DNA of 64,000 nt from Larimichthys crocea (Eukaryota; Chordata; Actinopteri; Sciaenidae), in assembly GCF_000972845.2 (NCBI RefSeq), contig NC_040027.1:13197760-13261759 (forward strand). The letters are read 5' to 3'. Every line of letters begins with the position of its first letter. The stretch's first letter is position 1. The notes beneath the pieces are model-generated. The model was given only the letters and a program-made list of their open reading frames with translations, did not search any database and was not told where the DNA came from. This document shows positions 1 through 11,737 of the stretch, in pieces. Position numbers and translations under genes: made by a program.

Positions 1-313
1 TATACCTTTATGTACACTGAAGAAAGGGTTGCTGGTCGTTGTAAATGTTTCTCCTCTCCCTACTGGCCTGAAGGAGATCTCTTCCCGACACATTGCCAAT
101 GTAAAAGATGGAGGACGGTGTTCTGTATAGAAATGCATTTCAAAGTTCAGCCAAAGTGAATATGAGGCTTCAGTTATTCACTTTAAAGAGTTCCCTCTTT
201 GTGTTGCTGTCTCCTCACTGCAGCTCCACGAGGAGAAAATGTACATCCACACAAAGAGGGGAGTCCACACTAAATATTCTATAACTTGATTTTATAATGA
301 TGTCGGCCCTCTC

Positions 314-658
314 TCCCATTCAGTAACTATGCAGAAAGCTTTTTGGTCTCCACTCCATCCTGTTTTCACCATCAGAAACATTTCAAGGATCAGATCGTGT
401 CTGTCTGCTAAAAATCTGGAAATTGTCATGCATGCCTTCATAACCAGTCGGATAGATTATTGTAATTCTTTGCTTTCAGGCATCAGCTCATTCAAAACTC
501 TGCTGTATCACATCACACTGATTCCGGCCTCGTTACACTGGCTGTTGCTTATAGAGTTGATTTTATTGAGTACTTATGAAGCCTCGAGAGGCCTCGCCCC
601 GAGTTATTTAGCAGATCATTTAGAGCCTTATGCCTCCTCTAAGAGGCAACCTCTGTGA
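314..658 (+). mobile_element. L2-type LINE remnant, reverse-transcriptase C-terminal part
   Basis: An open frame from 329 to 658 reads like the C-terminal part of a fish L2/CR1-clade LINE reverse transcriptase. Diagnostic stretches are HAFITSRIDYCNSLLSGI, a degenerate LASLHWL-type block (read as IPASLHWLLL), and GLAPSYLADHLEPY. The segment between the DYCNSLLSG block and the LHWL block is shorter than usual for the family, which suggests an internal deletion. There is no catalytic YxDD region and no 5' part, so the copy is dead. The matching 3' tail is found further on, separated by a different repeat. Confidence 0.8.
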
Positions 659-659
659 C

Positions 660-932
660 TGTGAAGTGAGGCCAATGTACCAGAACTGTACTGAGCGTGA
701 ATTTTTATAGAACTCACCTGTTCAAATTATATTAAGGCTTAAAGTTATGCGTAATTAAGAGCATGGACGCTTTGATTGACAATTGGATGCCGTTACAGAT
801 GGGTTGTTTGAGCAACCTGGCTTCATTCAGCACACCTCAGGTCGACCAATGATCCACGTCTTTGTTGATATTTATATTAGAAACCTGTGGGTGACGTCAC
901 GGATATGCTGTCCATTCTTTATACTGTCAGTG
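660..932 (-). repeat. Interspersed repeat family A, copy 1 (inserted in the LINE)
   Basis: This segment matches, in reverse orientation, a sequence that recurs about ten times in the window. Its marks are GTCCATTCTTTATACTGTCAG at one end, TTTGATTGACA followed by a GTTTGAGCAACC block in the middle, and a GTGAAGTGA block at the other end. It separates the LINE coding remnant from the LINE tail, so it probably inserted into the LINE. No terminal inverted repeats were recognised, and the family type (MITE, SINE or other) is unknown. Confidence 0.65.
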
Positions 933-989
933 GTCCCTTCTCGATGCTACTTTCTTGGTCGTTCCTCTGTCCAGATTTATACGCAGACC

Positions 990-1158
990 TGCAAAAAGAC
1001 TTTTTAAAAGGGCTTTATGTTTTATGTCAGATTTTATTCTGCTCTCAAAGCTTTTAGTTCATTGTTATTGTCTGTTATTCTGCTTTGTTTTATTGTGAAG
1101 CACTTTGTAATTGTGCTTTGAAAGGTGCTGTATAAATAAAGTGTCTTTTTATTGTTTT
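990..1158 (+). mobile_element. 3' tail of the L2-type LINE
   Basis: The stretch ends with a GTGAAGCACTTTGTAA block, a GAAAGGTGCTGTATAAATAAAG block and a T-rich end. This is the familiar 3' terminus of fish L2-type LINEs. It has the same orientation as the reverse-transcriptase remnant upstream and most likely belongs to the same insertion, split by the family A repeat. Confidence 0.75.
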
Positions 1159-1442
1159 TATTTAGCTTTAACTGAACCGTAAATGGATTTTACACCAACT
1201 GTAGATTTCGTTCATCATCTCTTCCGTTGGATTTGCACCAGGTCTCTTTACAGCCAGCATGGACAGTGTGTCTGCTGCTTAGATGTGATCTAATCCTTTA
1301 AACTTTTGGTGAAATATGTGAAAAAAAGCGATAATAGCCGCATGCATAAAAGTGTGTTTTGACACATAATTGAGCCAGACACCGTCCTGCTGTGGAGGCT
1401 ATTTTTTTCCACCATTGTATTCATTGTTTTCCGCCTCCGCAG

Positions 1443-4400
1443 GTGCGTGGTCATTCTCTGTGTCTGAGCTCGCAGCACCAGGTGTGGAGGTGGGCCGTCT
1501 CACCGCCACCGATCCTGATCTTGGAGAAAACGCACAGCTGGAGTTCACGATCCTCGATGCCGAGGAGGCAGAAATATTCAATCTAACCGGGAAAGACCAG
1601 GAGGCCGTCATCGTGCTGAACAAGGTGAGCGACAAGACGGGTACAGATGCACACGCCTGTGCATAAAGCAGCTTTAATCTCGAGATGATAGACGAGGATA
1701 TGAAGCTGCACGCAGGTGGTTTTGTCTGATGATTCTCACAGTCTCGAGTTAATTCTGAGGCGACTGGACTGAAGAACTCTCCAGAACTGGAGAAGCTGGG
1801 ATGGATGAGAGTCAACACATCCAGTTACTCCAGATTTATCTCCTCTCAAAGTTGCTTTGGCCTGTAATTGCAAATTAATTTTATTTAGTCATTCAAACAT
1901 TTCATTACTCCACTCAAACAGGTTCAGACTCCCACGGCTCTGCCTGAGCAATTAATGAGCAACAGTGATCTAATAACCAGCCGGTGAAAAACTGAAACGC
2001 ATACGATATTAAAGGCAGCCGGTGTGGATTTGTCTTTTTAGTTTCAAGGGTTTAACAGCGTTTGGCATTCAAAGACAATTATCGCTCATTGAAATTTTAA
2101 ATCGGGAGGTTGCAGGGTGAATGATTAACTACCGAATCTGGAATAACTCCAGAAATGGAGTGTTGTATGTGGGTTATACAGAGAGATTTAAGATGAATAA
2201 TGAAGTCCTATATGTGGGGTGAAATATACAGAGTACAGTGCCAATGAATCATATATGAGACCTTCAATAAAGAATAACCTACATACTGATGCGGCTTCAT
2301 TCTTCACCCATCAGCTGCTGGACTACGAGAGCCGCAATTCCTACACTTTCTCTGTGGAAGTTTCCAACCCTATAGTGGACGCCCGGTACCTAAGGAAAGG
2401 CCCCTTTAAGGACCAGGCAACTGTCCGGGTCATGGTCCTTAATGCTGATGAGCCGCCGCGATTCTCCCAGGCTCGGTACCATCTGGACGTGTCTGAGAAC
2501 TGCCCCCCTGTCTGCTCCGTTGGCCGGGTGTACGCCGTGGACCCGGACACAGGACAAAGCACCAACATCAGGTGGTTATCACACCAACGCTCTCTCTCAT
2601 TTAATTTCTCACTCCGAGCTCTCTTCGATATCTTTTTCCTCTCTGTTCTATACTCCCAGGTACTCCATCGATCCTCAGTCAGACCCCGAGGCTCTGTTCC
2701 GCATTGCCTCTGACACGGGCTTTATCAGCACAGTGATGGAGTTGGACCGTGAGGAGGAGCAGTGGCATAATATCACAGTCATCGCCACACAGAGGGGTAT
2801 GTCAGCCCCGGCTGCCCTTGGGCACAATGAGCAGCAGAGCTTTACCAGAGTCATATTTCACAGAAAGCACCGAAGTGGAGTTGGGAATACAAAGTGAGGG
2901 GAAGTAAAAATGATAGAAACTCACTGATAATTTCACCATTAGTGCTGGTTTCCCTTTTTCTTTCAGACAATCCAAATCTTGTGTCAAGGGTTGTGGTTGC
3001 CATAGAGACACTAGACCAGAATGACAATGCGCCGGAGTTGGACAGGCAGTACACAACGTCTGTATGTGACTCCAGTGCCCCCGGTCAGGTCCGTTCTTGT
3101 TTTGTTTTTGCGAGGCTGATGTAGAAAATTAAAAACAGCAACGCTGGATGCATTATAAATGAATTGTCACCAGAAAAGAGACCTGGTATACAGAGAGGTC
3201 ATTACAAAATGTGAAGCAATTCAACTGCAGACAGTATACTGCGGACAAAAATGACTGAAACCATCAGGAATATAACTTTTAATCTGCAGAAGTCAAACAT
3301 GTTGCATCAAAGAGTGACTATATAACTATAACTCATGTCTGATCTGTGTTTTTACGTAGGTAGTTCAGGTTCTGCGAGCCATCGACAGGGACCAAGGAGG
3401 TCAGGACACTTCGGTCCACTTCAGCATCTCTCCAGAGTCCAGCTCTGCCCTGAACCTCACCATCCGGGAATCTGGAGGTTACACCGATTGGCTGTTTTTC
3501 CCTTTTCCAACATGACAGCAGCCAGAAACTGAGTGTGAGCGTGTTTGATATGTTGTTGTTTTTTTACCATGTTATCAGGTGTGACAGCCAGCCTGGTGCT
3601 CCAGTCAGCCTTGGAGCCTCTTCCTGGCTTCTCCTCATCTTTACTCACCCTCTACGTGCCAGTTGTGCTGCGCGACGGGGCCTCGGGTCTGACCAACACT
3701 GGCACGGTCACTGTGACCATTTGTCCATGTCTGCGAGGCGGCATGCAGACAGAGGATAGGGGGAGACAGAGAGACAAGAGATGGGAGAGACACATGGTTT
3801 GTCTCCCTGTGCCGTCTGCCTCCTCGTCTCTCATATTCAGTTTGGTCACCTTACTGGCCATGCTGGCCTGTGTCACCACCCTGCTGGGTAGGTTTGATTA
3901 TCTCTCTACGAAGCACTATAAATATGTTGATGATGAGCAGCTGTGTCTTCTGTAACGTCCGAGGAGGAGTGTGTGGTAATGTGTCTCTTCTTTGTCCTTT
4001 AGTGGTGTGTGCACTCTCGCTGTCATTGCGGCATCAGAAGCGAGACTCCCACTCACCCTTCGAGGAGGATGATGTCAGGGAGAACATCATATCCTACGAT
4101 GATGAGGGGGGAGGGGAGGCCGACACCGCGGCTTTCGACATTACAGCGCTGCAGAGCATGCACAGAATACAGCACATGCACAACAACAGGAACATGTGAG
4201 CTGTTCCCAAAGATCTTTTTTTTAAAAAAAGAAAAAGTTTATCCTTGCAATGGGAGTGTGTGCATGTTTGTGTGGCTGACATTTATCTCTTGGCACAGAT
4301 GGTACACCCAGCCGAATCCGCCAAGGGCCAGGACGTACAGCTGGAGTCGTAACCCACGCCCCGGCCTCGACCCTCAGCAGCGACCTGGCTCTGCACCGCT

Positions 4401-7211
4401 CTACGGACGTCTCTGTTATGGCATCCACACACTGCCTGTTCTCAGAGATTATCCGGTCGGGCCACTGGAGGCAGGTCTGCAGCTAACCCAGCTGACCCAT
4501 GGGTTCACCAGAGGTCATATTGGCAATTCCCTTGTCATCCAGAACCAGAGCACCTTTGAGCCTCTGCTGCGCTCTCCTGAGATAAGCCCCAGTTGTTACG
4601 AAGCAGAACACATGCTGGCGAAGAGCAAAATCTCAGACAGAAATGAAGGCAGTCAAGCAAACACTGCTGACACAAAACAGAATCAGGATCAGACCAAGGT
4701 CAGATGAAAATACCAGCGCATGAAAATATGGAGCAATTATACTGGAAGCAAAGAAAGGCCGTAACGATTTGAATTGTATAATCAAGTGAATAATAATGCA
4801 ACCTAAAATATTCGTGACTAAATATGCAACAATGTGATTCATCAGAAACTCGTGGGTGTGGTTTATTCAGATTTGATTGACCGTCACTGAAGCAGCCCAC
4901 CACCTGTCATCACAGTCTGATTCAATTGTTGTCCTGAAGTAAGTGACATCACCTTTTTTTAAGAGCTCAAGAGGAAGAAAAATAGAGTTCTCTTAGGATC
5001 CCATTACTCATAGCTGTGGTGCAGAGTATTCACTGGAGTATACCCACTTATGTTTCAGTCAGAATCGGGTATATCCACTTGTGAATGCCGTCTGATGTGC
5101 ACGATTCAGAAGAGTTTCCAGGCATGGTGGAGTCTTGGAATAGTTGTCCAATTACACAGTTACAGTGGTCCAGTATTTATGGAAATGCACCTCTTCTGTG
5201 GCTAATGTTGATTTCATAACATAACGCCACTGGCCCATTTTTTTTTTTTGGATAAACTAATTATGCAAGAGCAGTCTGCCATGTCACTGCTCATAACACA
5301 GGGCATTTATCCTGCGCTGGATGACTAAAACTACACCAGTGACTCACGGAAAGATGAGGAAATTTTTTATGTTTGAAAATTTTATATAATAATTTCAAGT
5401 GGTGCGGTCTCAAAGGTCTCAGAGGACTCTGTTTACAGAGTATGGCAGGAATTAAATATGATACACATAACTATGTTTTCATTAGTGTTTAGTCACCTAA
5501 ATAATAATAACGTTATGTTTTGTTACCTTGGAGTGAGACTTTATATCTACAGATGGTGCTGGTCCTCTTCCATGGAGTCCACAATGTTTTAACTAAACAC
5601 TGGCTGACACTGATATGGCCTTTCACTGTAGTTTGACCTTCAGGCTAGGAAGGGTTAAGGTGAGGGGGTTGCAGTCATCAACTACCATGAGATGTCACTA
5701 AATGGTACACACTGGTCCTTTAAGTTAGACTTAAAGTGTCAAAAATGAATTGAAGATTAAACATCAAGTCGACTAAGAATATGAAAAAGATTGTCACTGA
5801 CAGTCGTCCTGCCTCTGTCGGCTAATCTGAGTCATGGGTGGAGCTAAACAAGACATCTGTAACACCTGTCAATTAAAGTGGCCTCTCTGTTAATTCTTCA
5901 TAACTTTAAGCCTTAATATAATACAGTTGTCATGAACGAAGAAATTAGCTATAAACTGTTTTTTGTACCAGGCTGTAAACATGTTTATTTCTGCTGTGAA
6001 GATGGAGACTGACTTGTTCTGGAGCCAGCCTCAAGTGGTCGTTCGAGGAACTGCAGTTTTTGTTTCACTTCACAGACGCGGAGGTTGACACTTGGTTAGA
6101 GTTGATCTGACTTGTGTCCAATCACATTAAGTTGTGTCAGTCTCATTCAAACCATTTAAATTCAGTTTTCAGAGTCATTCTAATAAAGTCACTTCAGCGG
6201 TAATTAAATGTCAACATTAAGCATTCAGCAGTGATCAGATCTTTTTCAGCTGATTAAAAATTTAAATCATTACGGCCTTTTTTTTTTCCTGCTTCTGTGC
6301 CGTCATCTGGAGGTTATCAGTGTCTGAATCTTCTCATGTCTTCTTCTCTTTTACAGATAAACTCAAAAGAGTCGACACCAGTCGACGACGCTGTGAATCC
6401 GACCCACTGTGAGCCAAATGAGTCTTCGTGCCAAAGTCACACCAGCTCCTCGTCAAACCAGCAAGACGGGCGACCGGGGTCATCGCAGACTCAGATCAGC
6501 ACCGGCGCCACAAGCTGCACGTTAGATGACATTGATACTGATTCGTCCATTCGCTCCGTGTCAGAGCAAAATTACTCAAATGGAAGTCAGATCAGCTCTC
6601 TAAAGCCTCCTGTTTACCGGACAGGAGACACGTACAGCATCGTGGGCTCGCTGAATCCAAACAGCAGAGGCACGTCCTGTATGAACGGGACTAGCAGCAG
6701 CAGCAGCAGCAGCGGGGCGTACCCAGCGGGAGTGCAGCTGCTGAACATATGCAGACTCCAGAGTAAGGATCTGACCCCGCAGCCGCTGTCCTTACCTGGG
6801 GGTGCGTTCGGTAACAGCAGAGGCTGGCCGTGCAGGGCGGAGCCTGCGAGTGCAGAAGCCTCCAACCCGCAGCCTCTCTGCGTGGAAGACCTCCTGAACA
6901 TCCGTCTGGATCAGGTCACCTTTGACCTGTCGCAGCCGCCCTACGACTCGCTGCAGACTTACGAGTTCGAGGGACGCGATTCGAGGGCCGAGTCGCTGAG
7001 TTCGCTGGAGAGCGACGGAGAGAAGGACGACGGGCGAGTGGTGGGAGGGATGGAGGAGTTAAACCAGAAGTTTCAGAGGCTGGTGGAGATCATCAGAGAG
7101 AGGGAGAAGGAGAAGGAAGGAGGTGGAGGAGGAGGAGGGCGGGAGGCTGCAGAGGCCACTCATGAACAAAAGGAGGACAAAGAAAAAGAGCAGCAGAGAT
7201 GGGATTTCTAG
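1443..7211 (+). CDS. Classical (type II-like) cadherin, partial: EC3 to C-terminus
   Basis: A calcium-dependent cell-adhesion receptor that should bind catenins. The exons are 1443-1624, 2315-2571, 2660-2796, 2967-3088, 3360-3477, 3579-3887, 4003-4195, 4299-4698 and 6357-7211. All have AG/GT borders and compatible phases, giving about 857 residues. The reading frame shows EC3 (DPDLGEN, LLDYE), EC4 (AVDPDTG, LDREEEQ), the DQNDNAPE linker, EC5 (AIDRDQGG), a cysteine-containing TVTVTICPC end and one membrane helix. The juxtamembrane p120-type motif is DVRENIISYDDEGGGEADT and the beta-catenin-site motif is PPYDSLQTYEFEG followed by ESLSSLES. EC1-EC2, the prodomain and the signal peptide lie upstream of the window. 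About 330 residues separate the two catenin motifs, against some 60-70 in ordinary classical cadherins. The usual terminal DYDYLNEWG-type block is replaced by a divergent sequence and a Lys/Glu/Gly-rich end. The family is certain; the paralogue is not, so I give no symbol. Confidence 0.9.
5460..5727 (+). repeat. Interspersed repeat family B, copy 1
   Basis: It shares with other copies in the window an ACTATGTTTTCATTAGTGTT block, a GAGTGAGACTTTATATCTACA block and the end TACACACTGGTCCTTTAAG. That end is the inverse of the other terminus of the family (CTTAAAGGTCCAGTGTGTAAG, seen at 12625), so the family has inverted termini and is MITE-like. This copy appears truncated on its left side. Confidence 0.65.
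5840..6085 (+). repeat. Interspersed repeat family A, copy 2
   Basis: It carries the family blocks TGTCAATTAAAG, ATAACTTTAAGCCTTAATATAAT, CCAGGCTGTAAACATGTTTA and CAGCCTCAAGTGG. It has internal deletions compared with the copy at 23611. Confidence 0.65.
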
Positions 7212-7769
7212 ACTGCACTGAAAGAAAAGTTGGCAGGTGGAGAACTTCCCTGCGACAGTGATGGATTTCAGACACAGCAGGGGTGGAAAAATACACCGCC
7301 TCCGACAGAAATCGTCTTGTTTCCAAACCTCCTGCCAGGAGGAATCCAGTGCAATCAGTGCACAGCGTATAGTTTTCACCTCCACTGTGTTTATGAGTGA
7401 ATATGGAATCTGTCACTTTTCACACTGCTCGTGTAACTGATATTAATAATGCACCTGGGCTTTCAAAGCTAAACTCATGAAAAATTAAGCTTTTATTTTG
7501 AAATATTGATTCAGAGCCCTGAAAGCTGCATTGTTAGAAAATAGGCCTCATCAAATATTGACCCAAATTGTGATATTTAATATTAATAGTTTAATAGAGA
7601 GGGGGAGGGAGGGGGGGCACGCTCACTCACTAAATTCTCACCCACGTACAGTAACGTACGCCGACACTGCCACGTGCTCGCAGAGCCTCCCCAAGTGTGA
7701 ACATTTCTATCCTGTAAACTCTCCGACGAGTCGTTACCTGTCACCATTACCTGCTCATCACTATGCAAT

Positions 7770-7772
<3 letters not shown>

Positions 7773-7801
<29 letters not shown>
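7773..7801. repeat. (CA)n microsatellite
   Basis: An uninterrupted CA dinucleotide run of about 29 bp in the probable 3' flank of the cadherin gene. Confidence 0.95.
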
Positions 7802-7803
<2 letters not shown>

Positions 7804-9356
7804 AGCGATGATTAGATTGTCACTGTCAAAGATGTTGTGAAAAGTGCAGTAAATAACGTCCACGTGTAGATAAACTTCTGCTTTCAGTGGTTATTGCTTC
7901 AAACATGGAGGTTCTTTTGGGCGGCGGCGGCGGCGGAAGTGAAGCGCCTGTTTTTATTAAAGTGTGGCCTCCTACAGCGCACAGTATAACCCACACAGGC
8001 TTCTATTCTTAATTCACCATTGTGTTTGTGTCTGCCCATCTCCAGAATAATCTCCAAAGGCTTATTTATCGCCGACAAAATTAGGCAAACACCATTATGC
8101 GACGCGGTACACGCAGGCATTGTTCTTGTGATGAGCTGACAGAGGCGGCAGCAAAATAACAATTGTGTCATGTCATTCAGGCAGTCTGTCACTTCACAGT
8201 GACTCGCTTTTATAGCTGTTTTCATCGTCGGTTTATTATTCAGACGGTATCAGGATTAGTTATTAAAAATAATGACATTATTTTCACTAATATGATAAAA
8301 ATTTCTGCGATTATTCCCGCGTTTTTTTTATCTCCCTCTACAAGTGGGAATTTAAGGTCTTAATCAGCCGCCGCTCTAATGAGATTGTGATGCTTTCTAA
8401 ATTTGACAGAAAATCTTTGACGTCCTGACAAGAAAAATGAGGTTTAAAGAAAAAAAAACTGATGAGAGTGAAGTGCCAGATGATAACAGTCATCACACTG
8501 TCAGCACACACACACACACGAGATAACACTGATTCCTGCAGAAATATCATCATACAACTGATTAAGACACAAAACACACAGACGCAGCCTCACCTGGAGA
8601 TCAGGAGCAGATTTAATTTAACAAGAAACTAAATATAGACTTGAGTAAAAATACGACAGACTTTGTATATTAAAAACTTCAAGAAGAGTCGGACCAAAAT
8701 AGAGTAAACAGTAAATTAAAATGCGTTTGAAATTCAGATGTTTAAAAGGCATGTTGCCGCGTGTACACACACTTTAAAGAGAAGAGGCAGCGTCCCGTCA
8801 GGGAAAGTGCAACGGTGCCACCTAAAGTACGACAGACGGACTGCAGCTCCTCCATCGCCTGAACACAGCAGCTGATAGAAAACATAGATTCAGATTAGAT
8901 AAAGACAAATTCAGAGTTTAAAGAAGAGTTCAGTGGGACAGACTTCAGCTGCTGTGGGACTGTTTATGTCTCATTAAGACTTCACATGGAGATAAGGGAC
9001 TGTACGGAAATTACAGAGGGAGGAGAGGGAGAGTCATTTTTTCTCATCCCAGAGTTAATTATATTTTATTCTAACTAAATATTAAAGTTCCCATGAAACT
9101 CAAAGTGCTGCTTGCTTCCAAAGGCAGATAAGGAAGGCCTCACTGTGGATACTGATTGGCATTGGCTTCATAAAGTCACGTCATTATTGCCTGTTGGTGT
9201 CAGCAGTGTGCTCGAACCCGGTCCGGTCCGGCTGCTGAGCTCAGTTCTGTTGGCTGCTAACGGCAGAGAGTTGAGGCGGAGCAGCCGGAGGAGATCAGAG
9301 GGAGGACCAGAAAACATTTTGTCCTTAAAATATGATCCAGTTTCACCAAAATCAAA

Positions 9357-9440
9357 CAGTTGGTGGTGTGCGACTTAGTGCCGTTCTTAACTTCCAAACA
9401 GTTGGTGGTGTGCGACTTAGTGCCGTTCTTAACTTCTTTG
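9357..9440. repeat. 43-bp tandem duplication
   Basis: The unit beginning AACAGTTGGTGGTGTGCGAC and ending GTTCTTAACTTC occurs twice in direct succession with no visible mismatch. The near-perfect identity suggests a recent replication-slippage duplication. Confidence 0.9.
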
Positions 9441-10859
9441 TGCACTTCTAGTTGTTACCCACTCCAATAATTTGTGCACAGTCCCTAATTAGCTCTCATA
9501 GCTGCTATTTTTAATGCATCAGTGGTTCTTAACGAGGTCAGTAACCACATGAACGGCAAAAAAAATATTCACAAAACTGTTTTTGTTAGACTCCTCTAAA
9601 CTTTTATTTCCTATGAGAAGTATTAAAGTCTGTGTAAAATAAGAATAAATATGTGTTCTAAGTTTGTCCGACCAAAGAAGAAAGTGTTATTAGGCATACA
9701 GCCAAATTTTAATGATTAAAAATATCGACAGGTTTCTGAAATTAGGTGTGAAAATCAGGTAAAAATTAATTCTCAGCTCCAGGACTGTGGATGACGACTG
9801 AAACGTGTCAGATGAGTTCAGAAAATGACACGACTAACTGAAACACTCTGAGCTGAGATGAATTCACCTCTGTCTCTCTGCTCGGGGTGGCCTCAGCGTG
9901 TCATCGAGCCACCCTTTAAGGACCGCCCACAAAATGCTGAGACTGAAAACTGATGAAAAACTGTTTGAACTTGATATATCACTTAGAGTCTTTTCACGTG
10001 TTTCCAGCAACTATTTTCCAACATATTTAATGTGTTTGAAAGAAATCTCAGAATTGCCTTTACACAGACTTTACCTAGTTAACATGATGTTTGTTTTAAT
10101 AAATCACAACACAGAAATGTTGGGTAACAGTGGACTAAAGCTCCACACACACCTGGGTAAGCAGACTGTGTCTATAGATCGTGATCCACAAGACTAGATC
10201 TATACAACAAGATCTAACCTGAGTCAACGCAGAGACGTGAGGGACGAAAAGGACAAAATAATGAACCTGTGACTTAAAATTTACCCAACATGGCCTGCAG
10301 GAGGAGGTAAAGTCAAACTTCACGTTTAAATCTGACTACAGTTACAGTTTGGACGTAATCTTGAGTCCTGAGTGCAGATAAAATAAATCATGTGAGAGCT
10401 TTGATACACAACAGACCGAAGAAGTCCAACGACAACAGCACTGCTCTGACTGTGACTCGTATAAATGTGTCCAGCCGTCCTGAATGCTTCTGACTTCAGG
10501 GCGTTTTCCACTGTCACTTTGTAGTCTGGAAAAAGAACGAAGATTGAACCAAACAAGAACAAACAGGATCCTCGTTTTAATTCGATCGCATCAAAATCAA
10601 ACAACGAGTCTGCAGCCCAGTGATTGTTCCCTGTTATAAAAATACAGATATACATGTAGATTACATTTCTGCCATGAATGAACCTGAAAGTGCAGGAGTA
10701 CAGAGGCCCGAAGCGGTCATACATTTATTTATTTAATTATTTTAGATGTCGAGATAATGACTCATGTCTCAGGTCTGAGATTTCCATCATACATGACCGT
10801 GCTGACCTGATCCTGACCGACTGATTGAAATACTTCACTGAATGATTTAATGCACTAGA

Positions 10860-11200
10860 CAGTAATTTTGTTTTCTTGAGATCCAATTTTAATTAATAAG
10901 CAAAGTCTTATTATCTCAAGATCTTAAAAAAATATATCCTGTTATCTCGAAGCAACATTTGTTATTTCAAGATAACGACATAAATAACTCGACATCACGA
11001 GAAAACAAAGTTTCGATATGTTGAAATCTCGAGAAAATGTACAGAAGCCCTAAGCATCCTTCTGTTTTCTTGTGATAGCGAATTCATTTAATTGGTTTTC
11101 TCAAGTTTTTTATGTTATTACCTCAAAAATAACAAATGCTATTATTCCGAGATATTCTCAGAGATCGTTGAAACTTTGTTTTCCAGAGATAAAATCATCA
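10860..11200. repeat. Cluster of inverted AGATAAC/TCTCGAG motifs
   Basis: Short motifs such as ATCTCAAGATC, TTATCTCGA, CAAGATAACGA, AATCTCGAGAAAA and CCGAGATATTCTC recur in both orientations over about 340 bp. This makes the segment rich in hairpin-forming sequence. It probably derives from a degraded interspersed element; I cannot name the family. Confidence 0.45.
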
Positions 11201-11550
11201 TCATAAGTAATTCAACTAGACAAAGCAAAAGAATAGCCCTTCTGACATCGCAACACCAAGTCATGTTTGCAGCAATGATTAATTATGACTTTAATAATAA
11301 TAATTAATTATGTTGATATCTTGGCTTTGTCGATGATGGCAGAGATAGCTCGAGATCCTGAGAAAACTCTTTATCACAAGAAATCAGATGGAATAAAATG
11401 CATGAATGTGTGACAGCTTTGGGCTTCCGTAGGTAGAATAAACGTACAGTCACCTTTTCAAATGGCAAATTATAGATGTAGAGCTGAACCATGAATATAT
11501 GTTTCCATTCCCTCTCACACAGAGCTTTAATTTTATCACCCCTCAACACA

Positions 11551-11556
11551 TTTATT
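11551..11556 (-). promoter_or_regulatory. Candidate poly(A) signal of cltrn
   Basis: TTTATT on the + strand reads AATAAA on the cltrn strand, about 180 bp beyond the cltrn stop codon. It is the nearest canonical hexamer I found, so it is the best candidate for the 3' end. Confidence 0.5.
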
Positions 11557-11737
11557 TAGAAAATCAAAAGACTGGCTTTAAAAAAAAAATCAAAAGTTTT
11601 TATAGTACAGAAATGTTCAGAAAGGAATCATGAAATCTAAAAAACCTCAAAGTTATTTTGCAGATTCAGTATAACAGTCTGATAAAAGTCCTCGTAGAGC
11701 AGCTCACCACTCACATGAAGAGTGTTTTTAAAGTGTT

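Larger units (their letters stand above)
4699..6356 (+). other. Last intron of the cadherin gene, repeat-bearing
   Basis: This 1.66 kb intron interrupts the long cytoplasmic-tail coding region. It begins with GTCAGA and ends with a TTTTACAG acceptor. It holds one copy each of the interspersed families B and A, and I see no additional exon in it. Confidence 0.75.
7212..11737. other. Intergenic region between the cadherin and cltrn
   Basis: I see no convincing coding exon. The region contains a CA microsatellite, a 43-bp tandem duplication near 9357 and a zone of short AGATAAC/TCTCGAG-type inverted motifs around 10.86-11.2 kb. The cadherin 3' UTR must begin here, but I found no AATAAA close after the stop codon. 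The cltrn 3' UTR lies at the right edge. Confidence 0.6.

Noticed and set aside
6614..7416. Antisense ORFs opposite the last cadherin exon.
   Set aside because: They are shadows of the cadherin coding strand with Leu/Ser-rich low-complexity translations.
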